This document shows positions 37,972 to 50,731 of a stretch of DNA of 64,000 nt, one piece after another. Each line of letters opens with the position of its first letter. Position 1 is the first letter of the stretch. A program made the translations under genes and the position numbers. The notes beneath the pieces were generated by a model, which did not search any database, was not told where the DNA came from, and saw nothing but the letters and a program-made list of their open reading frames with translations. The DNA is from Trochalopteron elliotii (Eukaryota > Chordata > Aves > Passeriformes > Leiothrichidae): assembly GCA_024734555.1 (NCBI GenBank), contig JANPWX010000215.1, positions 2,450,385 to 2,514,384 on the forward strand, given 5' to 3'.

Positions 37972-38898
37972 TCATAGAACTGTGTTTTCTGTTCCTGAGT
38001 CTGGCCTCCTGCTATATTTGTGTAGATAAGTAAGAGGGTTTTTTTCTGCAATATCTTCGGGCGTGCCTGAAAAATGTTTTCTTTTGATAAAGAATTTGTG
38101 GAGGTTTTTTCAGAGCAGCCCTTACCATAGAAACATGTTTTCAATTTAATACTGGTAGGAAGTTGTTTATTTTTTAAAAATAACAAAAAAAAACAACCTT
38201 TTTTTTTTTCATAGTCACCTTAAGATGGTAATTTCCTAACTCACCTGAGGAGGACCATAGGGTCAGGATGACAGTACTGCAAGTTTGGAGGTCAGTGCTC
38301 CCTTTGGGAGGCCACTGCTGATAGAGCCGCTCCGGCAGGATTTTGCTGAAAGCCTTTCCCTGTGTTCCAGCCAAACATGGTACTGGTGAAATCATGGTTG
38401 TCAGAAGTGCTGGTGTGACTGAAGAGCTCTGTGTACAGCGCTTTTGGACAGTGCAGTTGTGTGAATTTCCTGATGAGCCCCAGTAGCTCATGCCCTTTCT
38501 GCCCTGTGCTGGAGCTGCCTCTCGTAGCCATCCCTGCAGTCAGAAGAGAGCTCACTTGCACAATCCTCCTGCCTCTTTCTTACACAGCAAAACAGAAGAG
38601 GGAGTGGGGAGGAATAAGATGAAAATCCTGGCAGGAGCACCTGAGCAGGGCTGTGCTGCAGCACTGTGATTCGGCTTCTGTGTCTCATCTCTCTCACCTG
38701 ATCCTTAAAACTGCTCCAGTTGGTGGTCTGGCCCCAGACAACAGTAACCATTGCGAGGAGAGTCCTTTTGGTGTCACTGTCTTTGATCTGCTTCTGGCTG
38801 CACAGAGCCTGGGCTGCAAGCCTCAAAGTATGGGGCTCCTTCTTTAGGATAGCTCCTGAGCAGCTTTCCAGAGAAAGATCATTTATTCCCAAGGGCAT
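37972..38898 (-). CDS. Unrecognised three-exon gene candidate (194 aa) or spliced lncRNA
   Basis: Read on the minus strand. Exon A is 38945-38698 (acceptor ttcttag, donor CAG|GTGAGA), with ATG at 38898 (A at -3). Exon B is 38533-38245 (acceptor ctcttctgactgcag, donor CAG|GTGAGT). Exon C starts at 38066 (acceptor catttttcag) and stops at TGA 37972-37974. The coding parts are 201, 289 and 95 nt. The A/B joint is phase 0 and the B/C joint phase 1, and the joined frame is open for 194 residues. Introns are 164 nt and 178 nt. The protein starts MPLGINDLSLESCSGAILKK and ends SGTENTVL; it is Ser/Thr-rich with no membrane segment or domain I know. Exons A and B are richer in G+C than the flanking desert. 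An upstream exon is possible because the frame stays open above the ATG to the acceptor. Function unknown; a non-coding spliced RNA is a real alternative. Confidence 0.33.
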
Positions 38899-40189
38899 TT
38901 TCTCTGACTTTATAGAAAAGGCTTTGGTCTGCTGCTGCTGCTTTCCTAAGAATGATTTGAAAACCTTTGATATTTGAAAGCTGAGGTGTTATGATCAGAC
39001 AGATAAATCACATGGGTAGCTGGGCAAGAGTGTTCAGTGTTAGATAATACTGCAGAAAAACCCTCCACTTCCTTTCACTGTCCCTGTCAGCAGGGCTGGT
39101 TATCTAGTCTGTGACTTCACTTTTGGGTAAGGTAACTGTGGGAAGTCCTGTACATATGGAGATTATTGCATCAAAATTTACTTTTTCTAAATGATCTTCA
39201 GTGTTTGCTTTTAATTTACTCCAAATGTCCACGTTGGCAAACTTACTCTGCCAAGTATTTATAAAATATTCATGCAAACAAATAAACAAACCCCTGAGGC
39301 TCAAACTGAAAAGTTTTTGCAGACTTCATTGAAGTGCATTTATTTTTTATTTGCCTTATATTGTTTTTTTCCCCTTTATTAAGGTGCTGAGGCAGTAGCT
39401 TGGAGCGTTTTTATTTTATTTTTTTCCCTCTTTCTGCTCTGCATCTCAGAAACACAGGGAAGAACACGTAGGAACTGTGGCCAAAGACATAATTTTTCTT
39501 TGTTTTGTGTCCAGAAAAACTGAGTTATGAATTTCATGAAAATGTGAAGTCTGCGCTGTGCTTTCTCCCATTCCAAACATTGATATGGGATCCATGGACT
39601 CTTCAGAGTGCTACCATGAGACACTTGAGTAAGAATTAATGAATCAAGACCTCAGGAACTTTGTTCTATGAAAAGAATATCAAGACAGGTGTAATGAGAA
39701 GACAGTTGCAAACAAATAACCTCACTTCTTAGTCTTGAAGATTGAATAAATCTGTATGTGTTAGCAAAATAAATTACAAAGCAAATGTGCTCAGGCAGTG
39801 CATCCGGAGGGACTTCATTTTGCAGCTAATTTATTCCTTGTTTTCACCTCAGTTGGCCTGTCAGAAGATCTACTTATCTCCTGTATGAAGCATTGTCATT
39901 CTTACTAGATGCTGTTCTCTGCTAACAGGAATAATGTTTTCTAAGTCAAAGAATGAGATCCTGTAAAGCCTGTGAATGAACAGCACTAGGCAAATACCAT
40001 TTACCCAGCAAACAAATGTGCCTTTTCAATTGTATGTGATTGGCTTAGGGTAAACTTTTCCCTGGTGGTTCATGAGCAGAACGTTTCAGCGTTGAAGGTG
40101 AAGGGACGGGACCATTTAAAGTACAGGGTGCTAAGGAAACCCGGCTCTTGTGTGCTGGGCAGGAGGCAAATGCTTGTCCTGCTGAGTCA

Positions 40190-40335
40190 TCGGCTGTTTG
40201 GGTTTTGTCCTTAAAGCTTCAGCTTCCCGAGTCAGGGAACATGTAATTAGCACAACGTTTGCCTTTTGTCTTGTCATTATACTCTTGGCAAGAGCTTTGG
40301 ACGTTTCAGTGCACCTCCCTAACCTGAATGATGTA
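40190..40335. promoter_or_regulatory. Candidate conserved non-coding element
   Basis: Non-repetitive, mixed-composition sequence with a gagtcag AP-1-like site, catgtaattagcac (homeodomain TAATTA) and several ttgtcttgtcatt-type blocks. Overlapping open frames on both strands argue against coding. Conservation not measured. Confidence 0.22.
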
Positions 40336-43224
40336 GTAAACCTGAAATACACTCTGAGGGTTGATGGGGTTTTTTCCCCCACCACATACAGTAGCTGGGG
40401 CTTAAAGAAAAATATAGTATGTTCCTCACCTTGCTGCAAAATTATCAGAGCTGGCATGCTGGGTGTAAACAACCCTGCACAAAATGCAGCAGGGTGTGAT
40501 GGTTGGCCTCCTGGTCAGCCTCATCACAGCACCCTGCTGGGACTGAAGTAGAAGCCCACAGCTGGTACCCCATGCTGGAAATGCAACAGAGCTTCATTTC
40601 CGAAACGGGGTATAAGTCTTGTTCTGGGTGGCAGCTCTGTTAAAGCATTTTCTTTTAAATGAGCAGGAGCAATAGTTGTGGCCATGTTAGCTTGCTCAGG
40701 CATTTGGGTCACTGCTAGAAGTGTCGAGCATGAGGGAACATGAAGCTTAAGTCTCCTGTAAGACCTACATGTGAAATTTGGTTTAGTGTGCATAGCAAAA
40801 CTTTTAAACTCTTCCTAGGTGAAACTGTAGATTAATTCAAAATGTACTATCTGGCAGCAGTTCAGACTCAGAAGGCCATCCAACTGTTATTCTGGGTTTT
40901 TTTTTGTCTTTATTTGTATTCATTGTTGGCATAGTAAAGGAATGTGAATTCTTTCTTTTGTTTTTGCAATGAAGCCTTGCAGCCTCTTTGCCCAAAGCAG
41001 GTTTGCTGATTTCAAGTGAAGCCACATCATTTAAGTGATAATCTCTTATTTTCTTCCAGAGAGGTGTAGATGTAAATAAATTAGTCCTGAATTACTGTTG
41101 GCAACGCTTTGTTCAAGTTCGTGCATGCTCCTGGCCCTCATGCCTGCATGCCAAAGAGTTCTTGGCTAATACCTGTCAACAGGAACCCTCACTCAATGCA
41201 GGCATCATGAGTTACCAGTTCCTAGACTGGCTCAGATGGAAAGGATAGTCTTTCACCTCTTTTCCCTATTAATTACAGGGTATTGAATTATCCAGAGCCC
41301 TGTTAGGAGAGGTGGCCGCTCCCCTAGGAACGGAATGCTGTTTGCCCATCATTCTGAAAGCATCCCTTGCCACCTTAGGCTTATGGTTAAGAATAAAAAC
41401 CTTACACATCCGGTGTATTGACAACAGATATATGCTAGAGACAGGTGTGCAGAAACAAAGTAATTGTTTCCTATTTCCAAAGGATAAATTTTAGTACTTC
41501 TCCCTCTGTATTTTATAAACCTACAAAATTTTTGAGGACACTCATGAAAAACATGAGTGCATCATGCTAAAACTTGCCTTCATTGAAGGGGGCTTGCAGC
41601 TAAGATGTTGCGTGCCCCCCTTATAATTGGAATTGGATAATTTGAGTGTGTACTTGACATCCTTCACTTCCCTGCTATAAATTTCTTGATCAATTAATTA
41701 TTCATGACATTTGTTTCAGCATTCTTTCTACCAGGTCACTGACCTCTCCGCTTTTTAAGGCTGGAACAGATTGATGCCATTTGGATCAGAGTAGAGTTGT
41801 TCTTGTCAGAGTAATGACTTCCCTGATGCTTACTGAACTGAAAACAAACCACAGAGTGGATCTTCTGCCTAGTAGGGCCATGCTCACATGCTACACATGC
41901 TTACAGCAGTGTAGGAGCCTAGTTTGGCACAGAAGGTGTTTTACCATATAAACCTGTAAAACAAATGTTTCAGTATTATGTTGAGTTTAGGTGATTTGAC
42001 TCAAATACGAAAAATCTCCAATGTCAATAAATTTCTGAAACTGCATAGACTGGAAGTTGGGAATCTTGGAAGTAGGTGGATTTTTTTCATCTGTGTGGTT
42101 TTCTTTCTCATTGCAGAAAAGAGTCTAAAAAATATTAATTACTCTAGAACTTTTAAAATTACTAGAAACCAAGAAAAACTAGTTAAATTATAAAAGTTTG
42201 CCTCTGTAATATATTTAAACCTCATATTTTACATAGATGTAGGTGCAAGTGGGTTGCTGTGATTTTTATATTGAGCATGTTTGGTATGCTTTGTGCCAGT
42301 GGTGGGAAAGATGTGGAATTGAAAGGAAGATGTAGTAGGACAAGGAAGGGCTTTTTGGAAGGCTGATTCCTAACATAAAGAAGGAAGCTGGCACAGAGCT
42401 GAAACTCCACAAGAAATGCACACCAGCTGTGAGTAACAGGGCAGGAGGTCAGTGAAAAGGGAAAACAGCAGGAAAAGGCATGAAATCAACAGGTAATACT
42501 TGTTATTCAGGAAAGTTCTGGGAACTCTTCTTGCAGCAACCATGTGAAAGGGAAAGCAAGTGTTCTTGGTGACCCTGACATACGCAACAAGGAATGTGCA
42601 AGTTTTGATTAATAACTTTAGGCATGTTTGATCTTAAGTCCTGTTGGAAGAATAACTTGGAAGGTCTGGTTTGGATGAGATAGAAAATGAATTTTGTAAT
42701 GAAGAAGTGATTTGGAATGCTATGCACATACAAAGAGATCCACAGGATACCTCTCTACACAGGCCAAAGGGTGTGTGTAACTTCAAAGTGTATAAAATTC
42801 AGAAAGGGACTGACTTAGATCCCTTTTTGTGCTTGCAAATAATGAGCTTAGAATAGAGCTGTTTATCTTCACTATGGGCCTGAACACTTCCCTCCCAAAT
42901 ACAGTTTGTCAAGATAGTATAAACTATTTCTGTTGCTCCTTCCTTGCTGCTTGCAGGACAAACAGTGCTCTTGTTGTTTTTTAATAAACTGTAGGTTTGT
43001 GATTAGTTTCATGAAAGAAAGCTAAAATTACTTCATTTTTTGGGTGCATGGTCCTTCTCCCACTAAGTTTAGCTTTCATATCTGTCTAAGAAAAGAAGCT
43101 GCAGTCACTGGGGCAGCTGCAGTTTCTTTTGGGCCAATGCTAGTATACAATTGAGGAAAACTGAAATTTACTGATTCTTTTTTCATAATTTCTTTTGCTG
43201 AACTTGCAAAAGAGACACATCTTA

Positions 43225-43455
43225 TTTAAGACAAACTACTTGATGGTTTCACAACGTTTCTCCGCAAAGTTTGCAAAAAGGAGTTGAAGTTTATGGTATG
43301 AGTGTGCACTGAAGCTCTTTGTTGATTAATGAGGAGGAGCGTGTGGTAGAAAATTATTTCAAATCACAGCAGAGATTTCCGTTCCCTTCTTCAGTAACAA
43401 TGTTGAAAGTCGCCATAGTTTGCTGACTGCTTTAAAAGATAACCTGATAGCAGAG
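43225..43455. promoter_or_regulatory. Candidate conserved non-coding element
   Basis: Dense motif-like sequence including tgttgattaatgagg, aaattatttcaaatcac and gtaacaatgttgaaag (SOX-like), with rare CpGs retained (acaacgtttctccgc, gtcgcc). No simple repeats, no coding frame. Conservation not measured. Confidence 0.22.
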
Positions 43456-45279
43456 GCAGGCATATTGTGTTCCTTGAAGAAAAAGGGAGAACAGAAACTT
43501 GCTTTGTTCTTCAGATAAGACAGTTCCTATTCTGTCTTTTCTACAAAGTCTGGAGCTGTATGCTGGGGGGGAATGCCAGGGACCAATTAATCTGTGTTTC
43601 TGTGCTAGTGTGAGGTCAAGTGTACCCAGCCCTCCTTAAAACATGTTCTGCTAGTGTCTGCTCTTGAAAGCCTTCAAAAATGATTTTTCCAGTCTCCCTA
43701 GCTAGTCTAAACTTTGTGTTTCATCCTTTTCTCAGTGCCTTCAGAATTCAATCTAGTATTTAATTTGAGTGCTAGTTATTGGAAATTAAGCTAATGTTCT
43801 TGTTTTCCTGTTCCTGGTGGCTATGAAAAATACTTGCTTTCTGTCTTATTTTGTTTGGAAACTGATATTTTATCTGCCTCTGGCATGATTTTTTTTTTTT
43901 TTTCAAATCAACTATGGCAGTTCTTTGGTGGTTTTTACTGCTTTTGTTCACCTCTGAATTTTCTAGATGAAGTTTTGTTGCAGAAGAAATGGGATCTTAC
44001 AGATCAGGACAGCTTTGCTGAGGTTTTCTTAGAGCTGTAAGCTGAAGATATACACTTGTAGTTATAGTATACTTACGGCTTCCATTTCTGGATTTCAATT
44101 CTAGATATCCAAATGCTATTTCATTTCACTCTGTCCTTTCCAGAGCTTTCTTTCATGCTCTCACTTGGTATTCCTATACCCCTCCCAAGGGTGAATTTTA
44201 CTGTAGTGTTCCTCTGATTTAAGATGAACAGCTGCTCAATCAAGAAGGCAGAGGGAGAGCCTGCTAAATGCTAAAGGGAAACTAAGTTCCTTAGCAGCCT
44301 TTTGTCTCCTGCAAAAGCATAAACAAAAAAAGTACACCAGACTTTCCTGTGGGATTCAGGAGGGGCTTAGAGATGTGTACATCAGCTAGACCATTATGAT
44401 AATCTTTAAAATTCCACCCTGCATTTCCTACAGGCATCTTGGTTCTCATGGCTGAGATAGGGCAGGAATATTTAATTTAATGCCAGATGTCTCTTTCTAA
44501 AGGCTTCAAATTATTGATGATATCATATTGCCCGTGTAGATTTCTTGCTTAAATATGACTGTGGAAAAACAGTGTAAATGTTATTTCTAGTTTGGGATTC
44601 CCCATCAGTCCTTGCCTTTGTTCAGCTACTTTGCACTCCCTTTCAATCCAACGTCCTGTGCTCCTTATTAGCCTTTGGCAGCAAACATTTGCTTTTTCCC
44701 ACCACAAGGCCAGGAAATCCCCCACCATATCTGTGGTCAAGGTTTATAATAAAGGCTTAACTTTTGTAAATGATACACCTCAAGACATTCGAAGGGATGT
44801 CTGTTGTAAGGAAAGAAAATTGACTGAAATAATCCTCTTTTAAGTGTCTCTCCCTTCAAAACAGGATCCCTTGCTTGTTTATCCCTGTATCCCTGTAGCT
44901 GTGAACAGTGGCTCTAGCACGAGCAGAACAATTTAAAAATTTTGGTTGCACTCCTAAGTGTTGAACAGAAGAAAACATTTCACTTACGCTGTGTGAGTGG
45001 AACAGCCAGTTTCTCTTCCAAGGAGAACAAGCACAAAGCTGAACTGAAATTAGTCATTGTTTGTTGCATTTGCATTCAGCAGGAGTGCTGTGCATGGAGG
45101 GCCTGTGCTGCTGAATCACTGACTGTGGCTTGCTTTCCTACAATAGAGAGAGGTGATGGGTATGAATAATGCTAAGGTCTAAATGTGTGTAATTCTTATG
45201 CTGTCTTTATTCTCATGGATATGTGGGACCTTGCCATGTCAACAGCAATTCCTCCCTTCCCTGCTTCATCCCAATCAGT

Positions 45280-45450
45280 CATTTCTAAGGCTATTTGCAT
45301 GTGAATCCCTATGAACACCTCTGGCAACACTGGGGCTGACCTGCTAAAAGCAGATCTCCTGGGCTTTCAATCATCTTGCTATGTATAATAGCTACACAAT
45401 CCTGCCTGACTGCAAGAAAATGACTATGCGCTGAAGGAAAGGGCAGATCA
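45280..45450. promoter_or_regulatory. Candidate regulatory element with perfect octamer site
   Basis: Contains a perfect POU/octamer site ATTTGCAT at 45293-45300 within non-repetitive, mixed-composition sequence. Neighbouring open frame 45481-45684 (+) matches no known protein. Confidence 0.25.
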
Positions 45451-46326
45451 AGGTTCTTACTCTAACTGCTCAGACAATCCATGCTGGTGGTGAGCAACCG
45501 ATCACACAGAAGCTATGAAGATCAACTTCCTGATGTGCTGATACCATCCACCAAATCGCTCAAGGTATTAACTGCACCCATTAAGTTAAGAAAGGGTCCA
45601 TACATCCCTGTTTATTCCCCGGGGGCTCCTCTGCATTACCCTGGCTTTGAACTTGTACCTCTGCTGACACTCACAACTGCTTAATGGAGTTCATTCTTCC
45701 CCTTAAGGTGGATGTGTTATTCGGTTTTGGACATTAGACAACCTCACCTGACAGCTAAGCCAAAATTTGGCTGCGTAAACCTTGTCTGATGGTTGGTTGA
45801 TAGCACAGCACGTTGCAGTGGTGAAGGTGCAGGTTCCAGAAGGGTAACATAAGAAAATGTCATGCTAAACACTGTTGAGGATTTGGAGCTCTTATTTCTG
45901 CAGAAGTGGAGTTTCACCCACAGTCTGTTGTAACTATATCACCACAGATAGCAATGAGAAAGCAGAATTGTGGCATTTGTAAAGCTGTTTTCACGTAGAG
46001 GAGGGTGCTGTGAGCGCAGATGTTGCTGGCAACAAGAACAGCTTGGAATTAGGTTAGGCAAAGTGGCACTCACATAAGGAGCGTGTGGGGGGAAGACTTA
46101 TGAAAAGCAATTGTAGGAAATACGGTTTGGGAAAGTGTCTCCACATTCATTAACATGCAACATAATTAATACTCTGCCTCTGCTGAAGCACTTGTGGTTA
46201 TATAATAAATAGAGGCTTGATGAGACAATATATAGTACTATCTCAGCAGGAAAATTACATATCATGGAGCACAGAAGCTAGCTATGAGCTGATAGTTTTA
46301 TATACTGCCCTTATCAATTTTTCTAG

Positions 46327-46355
46327 GCATTGCATGGTGCAACACCGTGCAATGC
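46327..46355. repeat. Near-perfect hairpin, 13-bp arms
   Basis: gcattgcatggtg - caa - caccgtgcaatgc: 13-bp arms with a single mismatch that would be a U-G wobble in RNA, and a 3-nt loop. Strong cruciform or RNA stem potential, but too short for a microRNA precursor. Confidence 0.8.
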
Positions 46356-49300
46356 ACTCCTGGTCATTTTCCATTTGAGCAGTGGAAGTCAACAAAGCTT
46401 ATTTTTCAAAGTGTTCACTTGGTATTGTTTGAAAGATTATGAGGGGATGCTCCAGATCATTTTTGTCTGGGTGTAAAGGATAATAGGATGAATAGATAAA
46501 GAGAAGAGATAAAATGATCAATTTTACTATTTCTAGAAGCATTTATTCTTGGTCTCCTCATGGAGGAATCTTTCAGTTACAGACATGTGAGGAGAAAAAA
46601 ATGAAAATACATAAACTTTGAGGATATTAGGAAGCTGCTACCACTACATTTTCTGATACTAAGTTTTTCCATGTTCTGTATGTTGACCACTTTCTTCAGA
46701 TCCCCTCTTTTCTGATAGGATTTCTAGAGATTTTTTTTTTCGTGACACAATTTTGGTCAGACCTATCTATGGATATAATTGGGGATTTGTTTTTTCTCTT
46801 ATCCTAGCTCACCTATTAAAAAAGAAAAAAAGAGGGAATTTTAACTTTATCAAGAATCAAACTGACTTTTCTAGAGTTCTTGTGCTGGTTTTAGAGAAGC
46901 ATTTTGCTTCTATGGCTTGGAAGATGTTTGATAAATTGCTTATTCATGTCAGCTCAGGCTCTGAAAGTAAGAGCTTAACTGATGTCTTTCAGCATGGAAA
47001 ACCTTGTAATTTTCTTGTAAAAGAATATTCTTTTCCTGAAACAACTTCCTCAGTATTGTTGAGTGGGTTTCCTGTGGGGGTTTTTTTCATCATCTCTGGG
47101 ATGTGAGGCTAGCTGTTCTACTATTCAAAAAAGTAGGACTTGCTTCTGAAAAATAAAAATGAAATAATTGGAATATATTCAATGAGTAATAAATTTGCTG
47201 ATTTTTTAAGCTTTTTTTTTTTTCTAAAATAAATTACAACACACGCACGTAAGAGTTTTTTCCTATGGTTCAAATAAATAATTTAGACTGCTGATTTTTT
47301 GTTTTGCCTTCTCTTGTCGTGGCTTGGGAAAATAGAGACTATTGTCTCCAGGATGCTTCAACTTTTGCATGCAAATATTCCCATTTACTTCAAAGACAGT
47401 AACAACCTGTGAAAGTTATAGTTCTGTTTAAGTCTTTGCAGAGGCATGGTTATTTGGTTTTTTGTTCTTTGAATCCTCAGAGGGTACAAGTTCCACATTC
47501 TCCTTGAACAAACTCTTCTAAAGCTGTTCTGTACTTGCATGTAGATATCTTCTTGTTTGCAGTGATGCAAGTCCCTCTTGCTGTTCACGTCAGAAATAAC
47601 AAACAGGCTGCAATAACCACTGTATATTAAGAACATCACTGTTTTTCAAGTTCACAATTCTCTTCCCTGTTTCCTGTTCTCAGCCCCACAGTATTTTTGA
47701 AAATTAAGGAATTGAGTGCCTGTCAGGCTACATGTGCTGTATCCTGCTTGGGACAGGAAGGCATACTGGGTGTTAGCTTGTGTCAATTATCATCCCTGTC
47801 CCTGAAAGGGAAACTTCATGTCTCAAATTGACGTGTGGATTTAGTTTGTGTGCTTAGAAACAATTTTTTAGCTAGCAGAGAACAGTGAATTTTATAGCTG
47901 TTCATTCTAGAAGTAGCTGATAAAAATTAGAATTTATTTACAATGCATTCCAACAACCAAGACACAGTTCCTAGAATATCTTACTGAAATTCCTCTCAGG
48001 ACTTATATTTATGGAGAAAAATAATGTGAGAGTAGATGAATTCTCTATAATTTTGTAAACAATAAAGCAATTTCTATATTGTAAAGTTCGTGGTAAAAAG
48101 GAAAAAAAAAAAACCAAACTAGATGAAGAGAGAGACTAAGCAATGAATGGTAAAACTTGATATTCTTTAACAGTCAGCAAATCATCTTCCTTATGGCCAT
48201 CTTTAAAGAACACAATACTGTTCTAAAAATACTGGAAATGTACCTTACTTTAGTTTGTCTTGTTAAAGGATGATATTGAAAGGGAACAGGTAAAAGAATA
48301 AGTTTTCTGTTTTGTGCATATTCTACTACTTAACACAGAATGCCAATCTTGAAGGCAATGCCTAGATGGTATAAAAAAACAATTGGAAATCCTGAAGGAC
48401 CTGTATGCTTTCTACTTTGAGAATGTTCTTTCCTGAACTTTAACAAAATAAGGTAAAACCTAATGTTTGTTTTGTTGGTTTTTTTTTTTAAAACTTCCTT
48501 GTGGGGAAAGGGATATTTATAATATCAAAGACTTCCACAAAAAGAACCTGCTGGTTCAGTCATAAAATCCAAAGGAACTAAATTGAGTGCTGAGTGTTTT
48601 GTGGGCTGTAGGTAGTACCTGGTGTCTTTTTTACAGAGGATTTGAATTCCTCAGGTTGTGTGGTAGAAGTGGTGCATCCATTTTACGGTCCAAAGCCAAA
48701 CATGTTTTTGCAAGTATGATATAAATATGCATATTTGCAAAAATGAGGTTTTTTATTACCTAACTTACCAAAATCTGCCTAAATTACTGAATAAAGTTAA
48801 TTTTATTCAGAACCTTTCAGGCTTTGTATTTCTCTGGTGAATAACTAGTTTTCTTTCACTGGAAAAACCTGGTTTGCACAAGGATCCTCTTGGGACTATG
48901 CTTTCTCTGAGAAGAGATGGATCTGACTGTTGCAAGAGACTCAGGAGACAGTGCAATGCAGGATTTCTTCTGGGAGAAAGCACAGCCAACCTTTGTGATT
49001 GGAGGAAGTGATTCCTCTTTCAGTGTTATTTTACATGCTGTGATGATAGACAAACGCATTAATATGTATACTTTATGCTAGACTAAAGAGAGAGAATAGT
49101 GTTAACAACCTGGCTGTGCTTTCTGACAGTCCAATAAAAACGCTTCTCAACCATTAAAACAAATTAAAAATTAAAGGCTGTGTGTGAGGACCCTTGAAAT
49201 GCTTTTGTTCCTCTGGAAAGTCTACCTTTGCCAGTAAATGTTTTAATTTATTAAGAATGATCTGACTATTTCTCTTTGAGAACTAGTTGGTGTTTTTTCT

Positions 49301-50163
49301 TTCTGTTATTGAGTCTCTTAAGTTCTCCTTCATTTTTACTGGATATTGTCAGTGGCAGTAATTTACAGAAATATTTAAACTATGACTCTCTCACTGAAAT
49401 GTCATTTACACAGTCCCTCCTTGAACAAATGTCACAAAATATGTATTTTTTCTCTTTACCTATAACTCTGAGCACTCTGATATTTTCAACCTTTTCTTCA
49501 CAACCATAAAGTCATAAAGCTAGAACTAATTATTTTAAAATCAAACTAAATGAAAGCTGAAATGTTCTTGTAGATACTCTGAAAACAAAATTTTACTCCC
49601 CAGCAAACTGAAGTTGTAGGATTTGAAATAAAATGTTAGTAAGAAGACATTTAAGGGGGATTTCAAGGAGTCATTATGAGTTGATGCTCAAGCTATGAGT
49701 TACCCTGAAGAATTCCTCTATTAGAGTCCTGTAATAAATACACTGCAATACAATAGATAAACTTAACTTATTTTAAGGTAATGCTTGTTCTATCTATATG
49801 GGCACACATTGATGACCTAGTCCTACATTTTAAATTAAGGGTAGCATTGTTTGTTACATTTAATTTTCTTTTCCTAAGTATTGCTGGCTTAGAGGTCTTT
49901 CAGCACTTCTTGTACGGCTCCCTTTCAAGCCTCCAGTGCCTTGTGTAGATATATAACAGAATAGCAGACTGTGGCTGTGTCCTGAAGGACTGTTTTCTCT
50001 TGTTGTTGCTTTGGAACTTGGATGAAGCTGGACTCTTTCTGAAGAGCAACCTCTGAAAGGGAAATGCATAATGTATATCCTATGGTTAGCATATATTTCC
50101 TGTAATGAATAGACTGAGAAGGTGGTGAATTGTAGTCAAAAGCTTGATGCCACAGGACCATGC

Positions 50164-50731
50164 TGTGCTGGTTTTGGGTGGGGTAGTTTTCTTCTCAGTG
50201 GCTAGGATGGGGCTATGTTTTGGATTTGTGATGAACACAGGGTTGGTAATACAGAGATGGTTTTGTTATTGCTGAGCAGGGCGTACACGGAGCCAGGGCC
50301 ACCTCTGCTTTTTCTACTGCCACACTAGCAAGGATGTTGGGGTGCATGGGAGGCTGGGAGGGGACACAGCCAGGACAGGTGACCCAAAGTGACATTCTGG
50401 GCCATGTGACATCATGCTCAGTGAGGGGAAGGAGCAAGGAGGGGATGTTTGAAATGATGGCATTTGTCTTCCCAAGTACCCATTGCATGTGATGTGGCCC
50501 TGCTCTTCTGGAGGTGGCTGAAAACCTGCTGGCCCATGGAAAGCACTGAATTTATTTCTTGTTTTGCATTGCTTGTGTGTGTGGCTTCTGATTTCCCTAT
50601 TAAAGTATCTTTAGCTCAACCCATGATTTCTCCATCTTTTACTTTTTCAATTCTCTGCCCAATTCTTTTTTTGGGGGAGTGAGTGCGTGACTGTGTGGGG
50701 TTCAGTGGCTGGCTGGGGTTAAACCATGACA
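50164..50731 (+). mobile_element. Solo LTR, avian endogenous retrovirus (ERVL-like), copy 2
   Basis: A 568-bp element, the same family and orientation as copy 1 at 36647-37213. It begins with the intact terminus TGTGCTGGTTTTGG and ends ggttaaaccatgaca, so the TG...CA ends are preserved. Internal blocks include ggctatgttttggatttgtg, gacacagccaggacaggtga, tgatggcatttgtcttccca and ccctattaaagtatcttt, an AATAAA-like poly(A) region. The flanks catgc (50159-50163) and cattc (50732-50736) match at 4 of 5 bases, as for an old 5-bp target-site duplication. No gag, pol or env sequence adjoins it. Open frames inside it (50213-50488 minus, 50464-50682 plus) are incidental. Confidence 0.88.

Larger units (their letters stand above)
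38951..50163. other. Intergenic, several enhancer-like stretches
   Basis: No gene firmly recognised. Minus-strand frames at 39104-39304 and 39379-39624 lie upstream of the gene candidate and might hold 5' exons, but I could not set convincing splice sites (the best is a weak caga|gtaagt near 39250). Enhancer-like stretches are listed separately. Hairpins and T-runs (about T15 at 43888-43902) are scattered. About 47140-50160 holds nothing notable besides a tttgcatgcaaa palindrome at 47364-47375. Confidence 0.5.

Noticed and set aside
40198..40551. 117-codon + strand frame with protein-like middle section
   Set aside because: An equally long frame exists on the opposite strand, no splice signals frame it, and no family is recognised. 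Treated as regulatory-like sequence.
46327..46355. Possible microRNA precursor
   Set aside because: The stem is only 13 bp with a 3-nt loop; precursors need about 25-30 bp of pairing and a larger loop, and the flanks do not extend it.
36647..50731. The two LTRs as ends of a single provirus
   Set aside because: The 12.95 kb between them contains no recognisable gag, pol or env sequence, each LTR has its own near-matching 5-bp flank, and the two copies are well diverged.
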